Shown here: positions 31,432 to 39,515 of the stretch, piece after piece
Numbering within the stretch: position 1 is the first letter of the stretch
Layout: every line of letters begins with the position of its first letter
Assembly: GCF_004004555.2 (NCBI RefSeq)
Contig: NZ_SACP01000041.1
Coordinates: forward strand, 1 to 41,141
Source: Methylobacterium oryzihabitans
GTDB lineage: Bacteria > Pseudomonadota > Alphaproteobacteria > Rhizobiales > Beijerinckiaceae
Length of the DNA stretch: 41,141 nt
Direction of reading: 5' to 3'
Program-made: the position numbers and the translations under genes
The notes under the pieces: generated by a model
Database searches by the model: none
What the model saw: the letters and a program-made list of their open reading frames with translations, nothing else
Told to the model about the DNA's origin: nothing

Positions 31432-32583
31432 TCACCGGACCAGCCGCGCATCGGCGAGGCGGTCGAGGGCGCGGTCGAGGGTGTCGTCGCGCTTGGCGAA
31501 GCAGAACCGCACCACGTTGCGCACGCCGCCCTCGGCGTAGAACGCGCTCACCGGGATCGCCGCGACCCCGTGCCGGCGCACCAGCCGCTCGCAGAACGCG
31601 ACGTCGTCGCTCTCGCCGAGCGGCGCGATGTCGATGTTGAGGAAGTAGGTGCCGGCCGAGGGCAGCACGCTGAAGCCGAGCCCGGCGAGGCCGCCGGCGA
31701 GGCGGTCGCGCGCCCGGGCGAAATCCGTCCGCATGCCCTCGAAATACCCGTCGTCCTTGCCCAGCCCGTAGGCCACCGCCGCCTGCAGGTTCGGCGGCGT
31801 GGTGAAGGTGAGGAACTGGTGCGCCTTGGCGAGGACCCGCATCAGGTCCGGCGCCGCCATGACGAAGCCGACCTTCCAGCCGGTGAGCGAGAAGATCTTG
31901 CCGGCCGAGCCGATCTTCACCGTCCGCTCGCGCATCCCCGGCAGGGCCATCAGCGGCCGGTGGCGGCGGCCGTCGAAGGTGACGTGCTCCCACACCTCGT
32001 CGCAGACCGCGACCGCGTCGAAGCGGCGGCAGAACGCGGCGAGCAGCGCCAGATCCTCATCCGGGAACACCGTCGCGGTCGGGTTGAGCGGGTTGTTGAA
32101 CAGGACCACCCGGGTGCGGTCCGAGAACGCCGCGGCGAGCGCCGCCTCGGTCAGCCGGAAATGCGGCGGCGTCAGCGTCACGAAGCGCGGCACCCCGCCG
32201 GCCCGGCGCACCAGCGGCAGGTAGGCGTCGTACATCGGCTCGAACAGCACGACCTCGTCGCCGGGCTCGATCAAGGCCATCAGGGCGCCGGCGATCGCCT
32301 CGGTCGCGCCCGACGTCACCATCACCTCCCGGGCCGGATCGAGGTCGAGGCCCTGCCAGTGCCGGTAATGCGCGGCGACCGCCTCGCGCAGTTCCGGCAG
32401 CCCCATCATCGGCGGGTACTGGTTCCAGCCGTGGATCACCGCCGCGGCGGCGCGCTCGCGCACGTCCTGCGGGCCGGGATCGTCCGGGAAGCCCTGGCCG
32501 AGATTGACCGCGCCGGTCTCGCGGGCGAGGGCCGACATCACCTCGAACACGGTGGTCGGCAGGTCGGAGAAGATCGGGTTCAT
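31432..32583 (-). CDS. PLP-dependent class I/II aminotransferase
   Basis: The protein has 383 residues from the ATG at 32583; an in-frame TTG at 32589 is less likely. The PLP lysine is K229 in SAGKIFSLTGWKVG. The other family residues are N30-region VNLGQGFPDD, the Tyr in NQYPPMMG, NPLNPTA and DEVWEHV (the Asp that binds the pyridine nitrogen), and the Arg in VVRFCFAKRDD. The subgroup resembles methionine/kynurenine aminotransferases (YbdL, KAT) and DapC-like N-succinyldiaminopimelate aminotransferases; sequence alone does not fix the substrate. It precedes the DUF4112 gene (93 bp) in the same direction. Divergent DNA upstream carries a palindromic promoter-like element. Confidence 0.92.
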   Translation of the reverse strand: MNPIFSDLPTTVFEVMSALARETGAVNLGQGFPDDPGPQDVRERAAAAVIHGWNQYPPMMGLPELREAVAAHYRHWQGLDLDPAREVMVTSGATEAIAGALMALIEPGDEVVLFEPMYDAYLPLVRRAGGVPRFVTLTPPHFRLTEAALAAAFSDRTRVVLFNNPLNPTATVFPDEDLALLAAFCRRFDAVAVCDEVWEHVTFDGRRHRPLMALPGMRERTVKIGSAGKIFSLTGWKVGFVMAAPDLMRVLAKAHQFLTFTTPPNLQAAVAYGLGKDDGYFEGMRTDFARARDRLAGGLAGLGFSVLPSAGTYFLNIDIAPLGESDDVAFCERLVRRHGVAAIPVSAFYAEGGVRNVVRFCFAKRDDTLDRALDRLADARLVR

Positions 32584-32702
32584 GCGCAACGAGACGGGTT
32601 CGGTGGCGCCGGGCGGGTCAAGCCCGGGACGGTCGAATCTCCGCTAGCACGCGGGAGGGTTGTGCGAAACCGCACATGGCCGCGCGGCGGGGCATCCGGG
32701 TC

Positions 32703-32742
32703 GGCTGACGATTGTTGACACTCGTCAGCCGTCGGCTAGGTT
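32703..32742 (+). promoter_or_regulatory. Promoter-like element inside a palindrome
   Basis: GGCTGACGA (32703-32711) and TCGTCAGCC (32722-32730) are perfect 9-bp inverted arms. Within and after them is a rightward -35 TTGACA (32715-32720) and, 16 bp on, a weak -10 TAGGTT (32737-32742). The -35 overlapping the palindrome is the classic layout of a repressible promoter. The nearest rightward gene starts 200 bp later, and the aminotransferase gene diverges 120 bp to the left. The regulator is unknown. Confidence 0.5.
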
Positions 32743-32942
32743 CTGGGCATGCGGCCGGGCCGGCCGCGATCCTGGTGAAGGGCTCCGCCCCCTCGCTCCG
32801 ATCCGGGATCGATCGCCGGCCCGGCCGTACCCGTTCCGGGTTGCCCGAGGCCGCGTTTCCCGGCAGCCTGCGGGCCCGTCGCGCGCCATCCCCGGACAGC
32901 CGTCGCGAGCCCGCGCGCCGGCCGAGCGAAGCCGGTACCCGC

Positions 32943-33122
32943 ATGGCGCAGCGATCCATCGGACACCGCATGACCCTCCGCACCTGCCTCCTCGCCGGTC
33001 TCGCCGCCGGCCTCGCCGGTCTCGGCCTGAGGCTCGCGGTGCCCGTCCCGCCGGTCGACGACGCCTTCCGGTCGGTCGTCGCCTATTACCGGTCGATCGA
33101 TCCCGGCCGGGCGCAGCACTGA
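32943..33122 (+). CDS. Small predicted membrane-anchored protein
   Basis: The protein has 59 residues from the ATG at 32943, or 50 from the ATG at 32970. One hydrophobic segment, TCLLAGLAAGLAGLGLRLAV, is followed by a short tail, PPVDDAFRSVVAYYRSIDPG. It is either a lone membrane anchor or an exported peptide. There is no good Shine-Dalgarno before either start, and I do not recognise the family. High third-position GC and the following hairpin at 33141-33170 favour a real gene. Confidence 0.42.
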   Translation: MAQRSIGHRMTLRTCLLAGLAAGLAGLGLRLAVPVPPVDDAFRSVVAYYRSIDPGRAQH

Positions 33123-33453
33123 ACCGATGCCGCCAAGGAGAGCCCGCCGAGGGCAGGCCTGCGGCGGGCTGAGTTGGGGTCCGAGAAGAGACGCCGTCGG
33201 CCGCGATGACGTCGAACCGCATGCGAACCGACGGCACCGTGCCGGTAGAAGGGGGGCGACCGGCACGACCCGATCACGCTATCGCGGCCCGCCCGAGGCT
33301 TCATTGACCTAGGTGAGTCCCGTCAGGCCGAATCGAGGCTCCTCGCACCGTCGTCGCCGAAGTTGCGGTTTTTCGGGGACCGTTAAACGGCGTTAAGGAG
33401 ACCGGTCGCCCGTGTCCTTAGCTTCCGGCCATCGCTCTCAGGGAGCTGGAGCC
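33123..33453. other. Intergenic region with hairpin
   Basis: A 331-bp gap. AGCCCGCCG (33141-33149) and CGGCGGGCT (33162-33170) form a perfect 9-bp stem, a likely transcript end for the small gene. The rest has no gene. Near 33380-33400, TTAA occurs twice six bases apart (33383 and 33393), close to but not a CtrA box. Confidence 0.5.
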
Positions 33454-33714
33454 ATGGCGCTGTACTATTTCCACATCGAGATCGACGGAAGGCTGTTTCG
33501 CGACCGGCACGGCACGCGGATCGACGACGACGTCGAGCTGATCCCGCATGTCCAGAAACTGTCGGCCGCCTTCGCCCGCCGGACGACCCACGGGCACCGG
33601 TCCCCCAATGCGATCGTCCACGTCGTCCACGAGACCCGGGCCTGCACGCTGTACTTCCCGGTCGCCCGCTTCGTCGAGCCGACCGTCGCCGTCCCGGCGC
33701 CGCAGCCGCACTGA
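33454..33714 (+). CDS. DUF6894-like small protein
   Basis: The protein has 86 residues from the ATG at 33454, with GGGAGC ahead. MALYYFHIEIDGRLFRDRHG followed by TRIDDDVELIPHVQKL is the typical beginning of the DUF6894 family (small soluble proteins with an M-x-YYFH start and a DxxG turn, very numerous in Hyphomicrobiales). Function is unknown. The C-terminus is extended by a Pro/Ala tail. An upstream in-frame start at 33412 is unlikely. It lies 95 bp before the GNAT fusion gene. Confidence 0.72.
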   Translation: MALYYFHIEIDGRLFRDRHGTRIDDDVELIPHVQKLSAAFARRTTHGHRSPNAIVHVVHETRACTLYFPVARFVEPTVAVPAPQPH

Positions 33715-33809
33715 CGGCGGCGGCCGGAGACGGCCGCCCGCCCGGATTGTCCTTGGCAGCCGGCCGCGTCCCGTGGGAGGGAAGGCGGTCGCGGTGCCGG
33801 AGACGATCC

Positions 33810-34973
33810 ATGGCCGAAGCCGATCCTGTCACCCGCCTGCCCGTCGGCGAGCCGGTCGCCGTCGGTGCGGCGCCCCGGCCGGAGCGGATCGTTCTGGAGG
33901 GCGACCTCGTCACCCTGGTCCCGCTCGATCCCGCCGCGCACGGGGACGACCTCGCGCAGGCGGTGACGGGCCCCGGCACCGAGGCGCTGTGGCCCTACAT
34001 GGGCGCCGGCCCGTTCCCCGAGCGCGGCCCGTTCCTCGACCATCTCGCCGCCTGCGCCGCCTCGGAGGACCCGCTGTTCTACGCCATCCTCGACCGCGCC
34101 AGCGGCCGGGCGGTCGGGCACGCGGCGCTGATGCGGATCGACCCGGCCAACCGGGTGATCGAGGTCGGCAACATCCTGTACGCGCCCGCGCTCCAGCGCC
34201 GGCCCGGGGCGACCGAGGCGATGGCGCTGCTCGCGGCTTACGTCTTCGACACCCTCGGCTACCGCCGCTACGAGTGGAAGTGCAACGCCCTCAACGCGCC
34301 GTCGCGCCGCGCCGCCCTGCGCCTCGGCTTCCGTTTCGAGGGAATCTTCCGCCAGGCGATGATCGTGAAGGGGCGCAACCGCGACACCGCGTGGTTCTCG
34401 CTCCTCGACCGCGAATGGCCGCAGGCCGCCGGCGCCTTCCGGCGCTGGCTCGCGCCCGACAACCTGTCGGGGCCGGACCCGCAGCGCCTGCGCCTGTCGG
34501 CGCTGAACGCCGGGCGCATCACGGGCAGCGACCTGCGCCGCGCCGACGCCGCCGACCTCCCGGCGCTCGGGCGGGTGCAGGCCGACGCCTTCGCGGGCAA
34601 CCGGGCGCTGCTCGGCGTCGAGCCGCTGCCGCTCCTGACCCCGGCCTCCACGGTGCTGGCCGAGCACGAGGTCTGGCTCGCGGGGGAGGGGGACGACGTC
34701 GCCGGCGCCCTCGTCCTCGATCCCGAGCCCGGCCACCTGACGATCTGGAGCGTCGCCGTCGATCCGCGCCGCCAGGGGCAGGGCCTCGGCAACCGCCTGC
34801 TCGCGGCGGCGGAGAACCGCGCGCGGGATCTCGACCTCGCCACCCTGCGCCTCTACACCGGGGAGCCCCTGACGCGGAACCGGGACTGGTACACGCGGCA
34901 GGGGTGGGACACCGAGCGGATCGAGCCCCTCGCCGACCGCCGGCTGGTCCACATGGTCAAGCATCTCGCCTGA
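33810..34973 (+). CDS. Fusion of two GNAT acetyltransferase domains
   Basis: The protein has 387 residues from the ATG at 33810 (GGAG ahead). The first half (about 28-215) is a RimJ/RimL-type GNAT domain: LVPLDPAAHGDDL, then VIEVGNILYAPALQRRPGATEAM, then YRRYEWKCNALNAPSRRAALRLGFRFEG, which is the known pattern of broad-substrate RimJ-like transferases. The second half (about 237-387) is a separate GNAT domain with the acetyl-CoA loop VAVDPRRQGQGLGNRLL and NRDWYTRQGWDTE. Both look intact, so the protein should bind two acetyl-CoA. Substrates are unknown. The usual members of each group are about 180-220 and 150 residues long and separate. Confidence 0.88.
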   Translation: MAEADPVTRLPVGEPVAVGAAPRPERIVLEGDLVTLVPLDPAAHGDDLAQAVTGPGTEALWPYMGAGPFPERGPFLDHLAACAASEDPLFYAILDRASGRAVGHAALMRIDPANRVIEVGNILYAPALQRRPGATEAMALLAAYVFDTLGYRRYEWKCNALNAPSRRAALRLGFRFEGIFRQAMIVKGRNRDTAWFSLLDREWPQAAGAFRRWLAPDNLSGPDPQRLRLSALNAGRITGSDLRRADAADLPALGRVQADAFAGNRALLGVEPLPLLTPASTVLAEHEVWLAGEGDDVAGALVLDPEPGHLTIWSVAVDPRRQGQGLGNRLLAAAENRARDLDLATLRLYTGEPLTRNRDWYTRQGWDTERIEPLADRRLVHMVKHLA

Positions 34974-34999
34974 CGGGAACACCCGCAGGCCGAACGACA

Positions 35000-35065
35000 C
35001 GCCCGAACGGGCGATACGCCCGTCAGGGCGACACGCCCGCGAGGGCGACACCGCCCTTCAGGGCG
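35000..35065. repeat. Tandem array of four mini-hairpins
   Basis: Four 14-bp palindromic units lie at 35000-35013, 35017-35030, 35034-35047 and 35052-35065. Each has the form CGCCC-nnnn-GGGCG with loops GAAC, GTCA, GCGA and TTCA, separated by ATA, ACA or ACAC (period 17-18 bp). The array starts 26 bp after the GNAT fusion stop and ends 15 bp before a leader ORF. It can act as a transcript end or as a protein-binding array. Confidence 0.85.
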
Positions 35066-35079
35066 GCAGGGAGGAGAAC

Positions 35080-35142
35080 ATGGTCGGATGCCCCGACCGG
35101 CCGCGTCCGCGCGCGGGACCGGTCCGCCTGCCGCGGCCTTGA
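35080..35142 (+). CDS. 20-codon leader ORF upstream of denD-like gene
   Basis: The peptide is MVGCPDRPRPRAGPVRLPRP. The ATG at 35080 has GGGAGGAG 4 bases upstream, one of the strongest ribosome sites in the window. The stop is 78 bp before the denD-like start, so there is no overlap. Composition is not clearly coding. It could be a leader peptide or a chance ORF. Confidence 0.3.
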   Translation: MVGCPDRPRPRAGPVRLPRP

Positions 35143-35220
35143 CCCGCGCGACATCCGCCGCCCCGCCTCCCTCCCGATCCCGCCCGCCGACCGATCGTTC
35201 ACCGCGACAGGAGATTTCCG

Positions 35221-36204
35221 ATGCACATCCTCATCCTCGGCGCCGCCGGCATGGTGGGGCGCAAGCTGCTCGACCGGCTGGTCCGTGACTGCCGGCTCGG
35301 CGGCGAGACGATCACCCGCTTCACCCTGCACGACGTGGTGGCGCCCGAGGCCCCCGCCGGCACCGGCGTGCCGGTCTCGCTCTCGGCCTCCGACTTCTCG
35401 CTGCCGGGCGAGGCCGAGCGGCTCGTCGCCGCCCGGCCGGACGTGATCGTCCACCTCGCCGCCATCGTGTCGGGCGAGGCCGAGGCCGATTTCGACAAGG
35501 GCTACCGCATCAACCTCGACGGCACCCGCCGGCTCTTCGACGCCGTGCGGGCGATCGGCGACGGCTACCGGCCGCGCCTCGTCTTCACCTCGTCGATCGC
35601 GGTGTTCGGCGCGCCGATGCCCGACGCGATCGGCGACGAGTACCTCACCGCGCCGCTGACCAGCTACGGCACCCAGAAGGCGATCGGCGAATTGCTGCTG
35701 TCGGACTACACCCGGCGCGGCATCTTCGACGGCGTCGGCATCCGCCTGCCGACGATCTGCGTGCGGCCGGGCAAGCCGAACAAGGCCGCCTCGGGCTTCT
35801 TCTCGGGCATCATCCGCGAGCCGCTCGCCGGCCAGGAGGCGATCCTGCCGGTCTCGGACGGGGTGCGCCACTGGCACGCCTCGCCGCGGGCCGCGATCGG
35901 GTTCCTGCTGCACGCGGCGACGATCGACGGTGCGCGCCTCGGCGACCGGCGCAACCTGACGATGCCCGGCGTCGCCGTGACGGTGGCCGAGCAGATCGAG
36001 GCCCTGCGCCGGGTCGCCGGCGACGCCGTCGCCGCGCGCATCCGCCACCAGCCTGATCCGGTGATCGAGCGCATCGTCGCCGGCTGGCCCCGCGGCTTCG
36101 ACCCGCGCCGGGCGATCGAACTCGGCTTCACCGCCGAGCCGGATTTCGAGACGATCATCCGCGCCCATATCGAGGACGAGCTCGGCGGACGCATCGCGGC
36201 GTGA
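35221..36204 (+). CDS. denD: NAD-dependent epimerase/dehydratase family, DenD-like (D-erythronate dehydrogenase)
   Basis: The 327-residue extended SDR enzyme starts with MHILILGAAGMVGRK, the NAD-binding G-x2-G-x2-G loop at residues 7-13. The catalytic S124/S125 (VFTSSIAVFG) and Y149-x3-K153 (TSYGTQK) are present. The sequence closely follows DenD, which oxidises D-erythronate to 2-oxo-tetronate, in its first 45 residues (LVRDCRLGGETITRFTLHDVV) and in RLPTICVRPGKPNKAASGFFSGIIREPL. The other steps of the pathway (kinase, isomerase, aldolase, transporter) are not in the window, so the substrate is a family-based inference. The ATG has GGAG 7 bases ahead. Confidence 0.83.
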   Translation: MHILILGAAGMVGRKLLDRLVRDCRLGGETITRFTLHDVVAPEAPAGTGVPVSLSASDFSLPGEAERLVAARPDVIVHLAAIVSGEAEADFDKGYRINLDGTRRLFDAVRAIGDGYRPRLVFTSSIAVFGAPMPDAIGDEYLTAPLTSYGTQKAIGELLLSDYTRRGIFDGVGIRLPTICVRPGKPNKAASGFFSGIIREPLAGQEAILPVSDGVRHWHASPRAAIGFLLHAATIDGARLGDRRNLTMPGVAVTVAEQIEALRRVAGDAVAARIRHQPDPVIERIVAGWPRGFDPRRAIELGFTAEPDFETIIRAHIEDELGGRIAA

Positions 36205-36426
36205 CCGGGGAGGGACGGGAGCGCACCGGTCCGCGGCGGTCGGCCCGCCCGGTTCCCGGTCGGGCGCACCCGGCCCTTCGCCGCGTGGGCGACGGGGCCG
36301 GAACGCCGGCGCATCGATGCGCGCTCGGGTCTGCCCCGCATCGACAGGGCGACCGCTCCGTCCCGGTGCGGCGGTGCCAGGCCGTTCGGAAGCTCAGGCC
36401 CGGTGCCGTCCAGGATCGCCGCCGCC

Positions 36427-36696
36427 TCACCCCTGCCAGAACCGCTTCCCCGTCTCCCGGGAAACGTCGGCCCGGGAGAGCCCGAGGTCGTGCAGCATCG
36501 CGTCGGGGGCCTCGGCGAGGAGCCGGCGCTCGCGGGCTCGTTCGGCCCAGAGTTCGAGCCGCTCGAACCAGTTGGCGACCGGCCGCGGCCGGGCCGGGCG
36601 CAGGGCCACCGGCGGCACGAGGCGCAGGCGCGGGGCGGGCATCGCCGGGACCGGGTCCCGCCGCAGATTTTCTCGGGTACTCGCGAGCGCCGCCAT
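36427..36696 (-). CDS. DUF1127 domain protein (YjiS-like)
   Basis: The protein has 89 residues from an ATG with a near-perfect GGGAGG site. The N-terminal half is Pro/Arg-rich; the C-terminal half is the DUF1127 motif WAERARERRLLAEAPDAMLHDLGLSRADVSRE, ending FWQG. Small DUF1127 proteins of alphaproteobacteria (about 45-90 residues) are Arg-rich, some bind RNA or affect phosphate and carbon metabolism, and most have no known role. It is divergent from the GcvA-like regulator (111 bp). A 14-bp perfect palindrome, GCGCATCGATGCGC, lies downstream at 36309-36322. Confidence 0.88.
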   Translation of the reverse strand: MAALASTRENLRRDPVPAMPAPRLRLVPPVALRPARPRPVANWFERLELWAERARERRLLAEAPDAMLHDLGLSRADVSRETGKRFWQG

Positions 36697-36807
36697 GACG
36701 TCCTCCCGCCTTCAGCAGATGTGATCGATAGCAGCGATCTTGCCGCCGGGACGCGACGGGAGCAAACCAGAAGCTCTGCCGCTCCGGCATAGGAAATCTG
36801 GGCCGAG

Positions 36808-37737
36808 ATGACCCTGCGCCGCCGTTTGCCGCCGCTCAACGCCGTCCGGGCCTTCGAGGCGGCGGCGCGCCACCCGACCTTCCAGGCCGCCGGGGACGAA
36901 CTCGGCGTAAGCGCCGGGGCGGTGGCCCAGCAGGTCAAGGCGCTGGAGGGGTGGTTCGGCGTGCCGCTGTTCCGCCGGCTGCCGAGCCGCGGGGTCGCCC
37001 TCACGCCCGCCGGCGAGCGCTACGCGGCGGCCGTGGGCGACCTCCTCGACGGCTTCGCCGACGCGACCGCGCGGCTGCGCCGGCAGGGCCAGGACCACGT
37101 GCTGACGGTCAACACGACCCATTCCTTCGCCTCGCTGTGGCTGATTCCGCGCATCGGCGCGTTCCGGGCCCGCCATCCCGAGCTCGACGTGCGCGTCGTC
37201 GCCAACAACACTCTGGCGGATTTCGCCCGCGACGAGCTCGACGTGGCGATCCGGCACGGCCGCGGCCGCTATCGCGGCCTGCGCGCCGACCTGCTGCTGC
37301 GCGACAGCGTGTTTCCGGTCTGCAGCCCGGCCCTGCGCGACGGCACCCCGCCGCTCGCCCGCCCCGCCGACCTCGCCCGCCACGTCCTGCTGCACGACGA
37401 CGACCCGATCGACCTCGAGGCCGTCGCGTGGCCGGACTGGCTCGCCGCGGCGGGGGTGACCGGGATCGAGGCCCGGCGCGGCCCGCGCTTCACCCACACC
37501 TTCATGGTGCTCCAGGCCGCCACCGCCGGCGAGGGCGTCGCCCTGGCGACCCGGGTGCTGGGCGGCGACCTGCTGGCGGGCGGGCGCCTCGTGCGGCCGT
37601 TCCCCGAGGAGGTGGCGAGCCCCTACGCCTTCTTCATCGTCACGCCGGAGGGCCAGGACCCGCCCAAGGTGGCGCTGTTCCGCGCCTGGCTCGCCGAGCA
37701 GGCGGCCCCGCTTTCGCCGCTTTGCGACGGGACCTAG
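36808..37737 (+). CDS. LysR-family regulator, GcvA-like
   Basis: The protein has 309 residues. A winged helix-turn-helix spans about residues 7-65 (LPPLNAVRAFEAAARHPTFQAAGDELGVSAGAVAQQVKALEGWFGVPLFRR); the family normally has VSxAAVSxQI, here with GAVAQQVK. The effector domain follows (VLTVNTTHSFASLWLIPRIGAFRARHPELDV, then DVAIRHGRGRYRG). The R-HGRG region and LPPLNALRAFE start mark the GcvA branch. It lies between the divergent DUF1127 gene and the metal transport pair, either of which it may control. No glycine cleavage genes are in the window, so I leave the symbol blank. Confidence 0.92.
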   Translation: MTLRRRLPPLNAVRAFEAAARHPTFQAAGDELGVSAGAVAQQVKALEGWFGVPLFRRLPSRGVALTPAGERYAAAVGDLLDGFADATARLRRQGQDHVLTVNTTHSFASLWLIPRIGAFRARHPELDVRVVANNTLADFARDELDVAIRHGRGRYRGLRADLLLRDSVFPVCSPALRDGTPPLARPADLARHVLLHDDDPIDLEAVAWPDWLAAAGVTGIEARRGPRFTHTFMVLQAATAGEGVALATRVLGGDLLAGGRLVRPFPEEVASPYAFFIVTPEGQDPPKVALFRAWLAEQAAPLSPLCDGT

Positions 37738-37816
37738 GATGCGGCGGGGACGACGCCGTCGCCGACGGTCGATCAGCCATTCCCGGGGGAGCGTCGCGGA
37801 CGCACGCCAAGCCACC

Positions 37817-38497
37817 ATGACGATCCGATCGCACCTTCTCCTGCTGGCTTCGGCCGGGCTCGGCCTCGCCGCCGCGGCGCCTGCCGCGGCCCATCCGCAT
37901 GTCTGGATCACGACGAAGGCCGAGATCGTCTACGGCCCGGACGGCCGCGTCACCGGCCTGCGCCACGCCTGGACCTTCGACCCGTCCTACTCGGCCCTCA
38001 CGGTGCAGGGGCTGGAGCGCGGCGGCGACGGCGCGCCGAGCCCGCAGGCCCTGGCGGTCCTGGCGCGGGAGAACATCGAGAGCCTCGGCGATTCGCGCTA
38101 CTTCACCGCCCTGAAGGTGTCCGGCCGCCCGGTCGAGGTCGGGGCGCCCGAGGCGCCGGCGATGGGCTACGCCGACGGCGCGCTGACCCTCAGCTTCACC
38201 CTGCCGCTCAAGGCCCCGGCGGGGCCGGGCGCGCTGTCGCTCGAAGTGTTCGATCCGACCTACTTCGTCGCCTTCAGCCTCGCCGAGGGCGACGGCGTCG
38301 CGACCCTGTCGGGCGCCCCCGCCGGCTGCCGGGCCACCGTGCACCGGCCCAGGCCGCAGGCCGCGGACGCCAAGTCCGCCGGCAAGTCCACCGACAAGCC
38401 CGCCGCCGGGATGTCGGAGGCGTTCTTCGAGGCCCTCACCGCCGCCTCGACCTACGGGGTGCAGTTCGCCAACCGGATCGTGGTCGCATGCTCCTGA
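37817..38497 (+). CDS. DUF1007 family periplasmic protein, partner of NicO
   Basis: The protein has 226 residues with a signal peptide cut at AAA-HPHVW (about residue 26). The mature N-terminus HPHVWITTKAEIVYGPDG is the DUF1007 signature, and its exposed HPH can bind divalent metals. The pattern continues with LRHAWTFDPSYSA and LEVFDPTYFVAFSL. A Lys-rich linker precedes the C-terminal VQFANRIVVACS. It overlaps the next gene by 10 bp, so the two are co-translated. DUF1007 proteins are often encoded beside NicO/RcnA-like transporters and probably serve as their periplasmic binding component; this is inferred from context. Confidence 0.88.
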   Translation: MTIRSHLLLLASAGLGLAAAAPAAAHPHVWITTKAEIVYGPDGRVTGLRHAWTFDPSYSALTVQGLERGGDGAPSPQALAVLARENIESLGDSRYFTALKVSGRPVEVGAPEAPAMGYADGALTLSFTLPLKAPAGPGALSLEVFDPTYFVAFSLAEGDGVATLSGAPAGCRATVHRPRPQAADAKSAGKSTDKPAAGMSEAFFEALTAASTYGVQFANRIVVACS

Positions 38498-39504
38498 GAC
38501 TTAGCCCCGCCGCCGGGCTGCCGCTCGCCACCGGCCGCACCGGCCTGCGCCTGCTGCTCGCCGCGGCGGCGGTCGTCGCCGCCTTCGGCCTCCTCACCGG
38601 GCTGATGCTGCTCCTCGCGCCGGGCCTGTCGGCGCCGCCGCCGCGCTCGCCGTTCGGCCTCGGCTTCCGCGAGGCGACGCCCTCGGCCGGCGGGCTCGGC
38701 GGCTGGCTGCTCGCCCTCCAGGCGGATTTCTCGCGCCAGCTCCAGCGCGCGGTCTCGGCGGTGAAGGCGGGGCAGGCCGGCTACGGCCTGCTCGTCGGCC
38801 TCGGCTTCGCCTACGGGGTGTTCCACGCCGCCGGCCCCGGCCACGGCAAGGCGGTGATCGCCGGCTACATCGTCGCCGGCGAGCGTGCGCTGCGGCGCGG
38901 CTTCACCATGAGCTTCGCCGCGGCGCTGCTCCAGGCCGCCGTGGCGGTGGCGCTGGTCGGCGGCGGCGCGGTGGCGCTGCGCCTCACCGCGTCCGGCCTG
39001 AGCCGGGCCGGGACCGGCATCGAGATCGCCGGCTTCGCCGCGGTGGCGCTCCTCGGCCTCGTCGTCACCTGGGGCAAGGCCGGGCGGCTCGCCGCGCTGC
39101 TGCGGCACGAGGCCGGCCCGGCCTGCGGGCCGGATTGCGGCCACGGCCGGCTCGCCGACGGCGAGCGCATCGGGCGCAGCGACTGGCGCGAGCGCGCCGG
39201 CATCGTGGTCGCGGCGGGCCTGCGGCCCTGCGCCGGGGCGGTGCTGGTGCTGGTCTTCGCGCTGTCGCAGGGGGTGTTCTGGGCCGGCATCGCCGCGACC
39301 CTCGCGATGGCGCTCGGCACCGCGCTCACCACCGGGGCGCTCGCCTCGCTGGCGGTGTTCGCCAAGGCCCTCGCCCTCCGGCTCGCCGGCGGGCGCGGGC
39401 AGAGTGGCGCGGTGGCGGTCGGCGCCCTGGAACTCCTCGCCGGCGGCTTCGTGCTGGTGCTCGGCGTCGGGCTGCTGTCGGGCTGGGCGGTAGCGGCGTT
39501 CTGA
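38488..39504 (+). CDS. NicO/RcnA family nickel/cobalt transporter
   Basis: The protein has 338 residues with six to seven membrane segments. The signature HAAGPGHGKAV is at residues 113-123, with metal-coordinating histidines H113 and H119. A cytosolic loop at about 205-225 (HEAGPACGPDCGHGRLADGE) holds His and Cys for metal binding but is short compared with RcnA. The second half has LRPCAGAVLVLVFALSQGVFWAG, also conserved. It moves Ni2+, Co2+ or similar ions; direction (uptake or efflux) is not decided by sequence. Its start lies inside the end of the DUF1007 gene. It ends 11 bp from the convergent MBL gene. Confidence 0.9.
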   Translation: MLLRLSPAAGLPLATGRTGLRLLLAAAAVVAAFGLLTGLMLLLAPGLSAPPPRSPFGLGFREATPSAGGLGGWLLALQADFSRQLQRAVSAVKAGQAGYGLLVGLGFAYGVFHAAGPGHGKAVIAGYIVAGERALRRGFTMSFAAALLQAAVAVALVGGGAVALRLTASGLSRAGTGIEIAGFAAVALLGLVVTWGKAGRLAALLRHEAGPACGPDCGHGRLADGERIGRSDWRERAGIVVAAGLRPCAGAVLVLVFALSQGVFWAGIAATLAMALGTALTTGALASLAVFAKALALRLAGGRGQSGAVAVGALELLAGGFVLVLGVGLLSGWAVAAF

Positions 39505-39515
39505 CGCCGGGCCGC

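Noticed and set aside
33383..33396. Possible CtrA box before the DUF6894-like gene
   Set aside because: TTAA is repeated, but with six bases between instead of seven, and the second half lacks the final C.
35000..35065. CRISPR array
   Set aside because: Units are 14-bp palindromes only 3-4 bp apart; there are no spacers of 30 bp and no cas genes.
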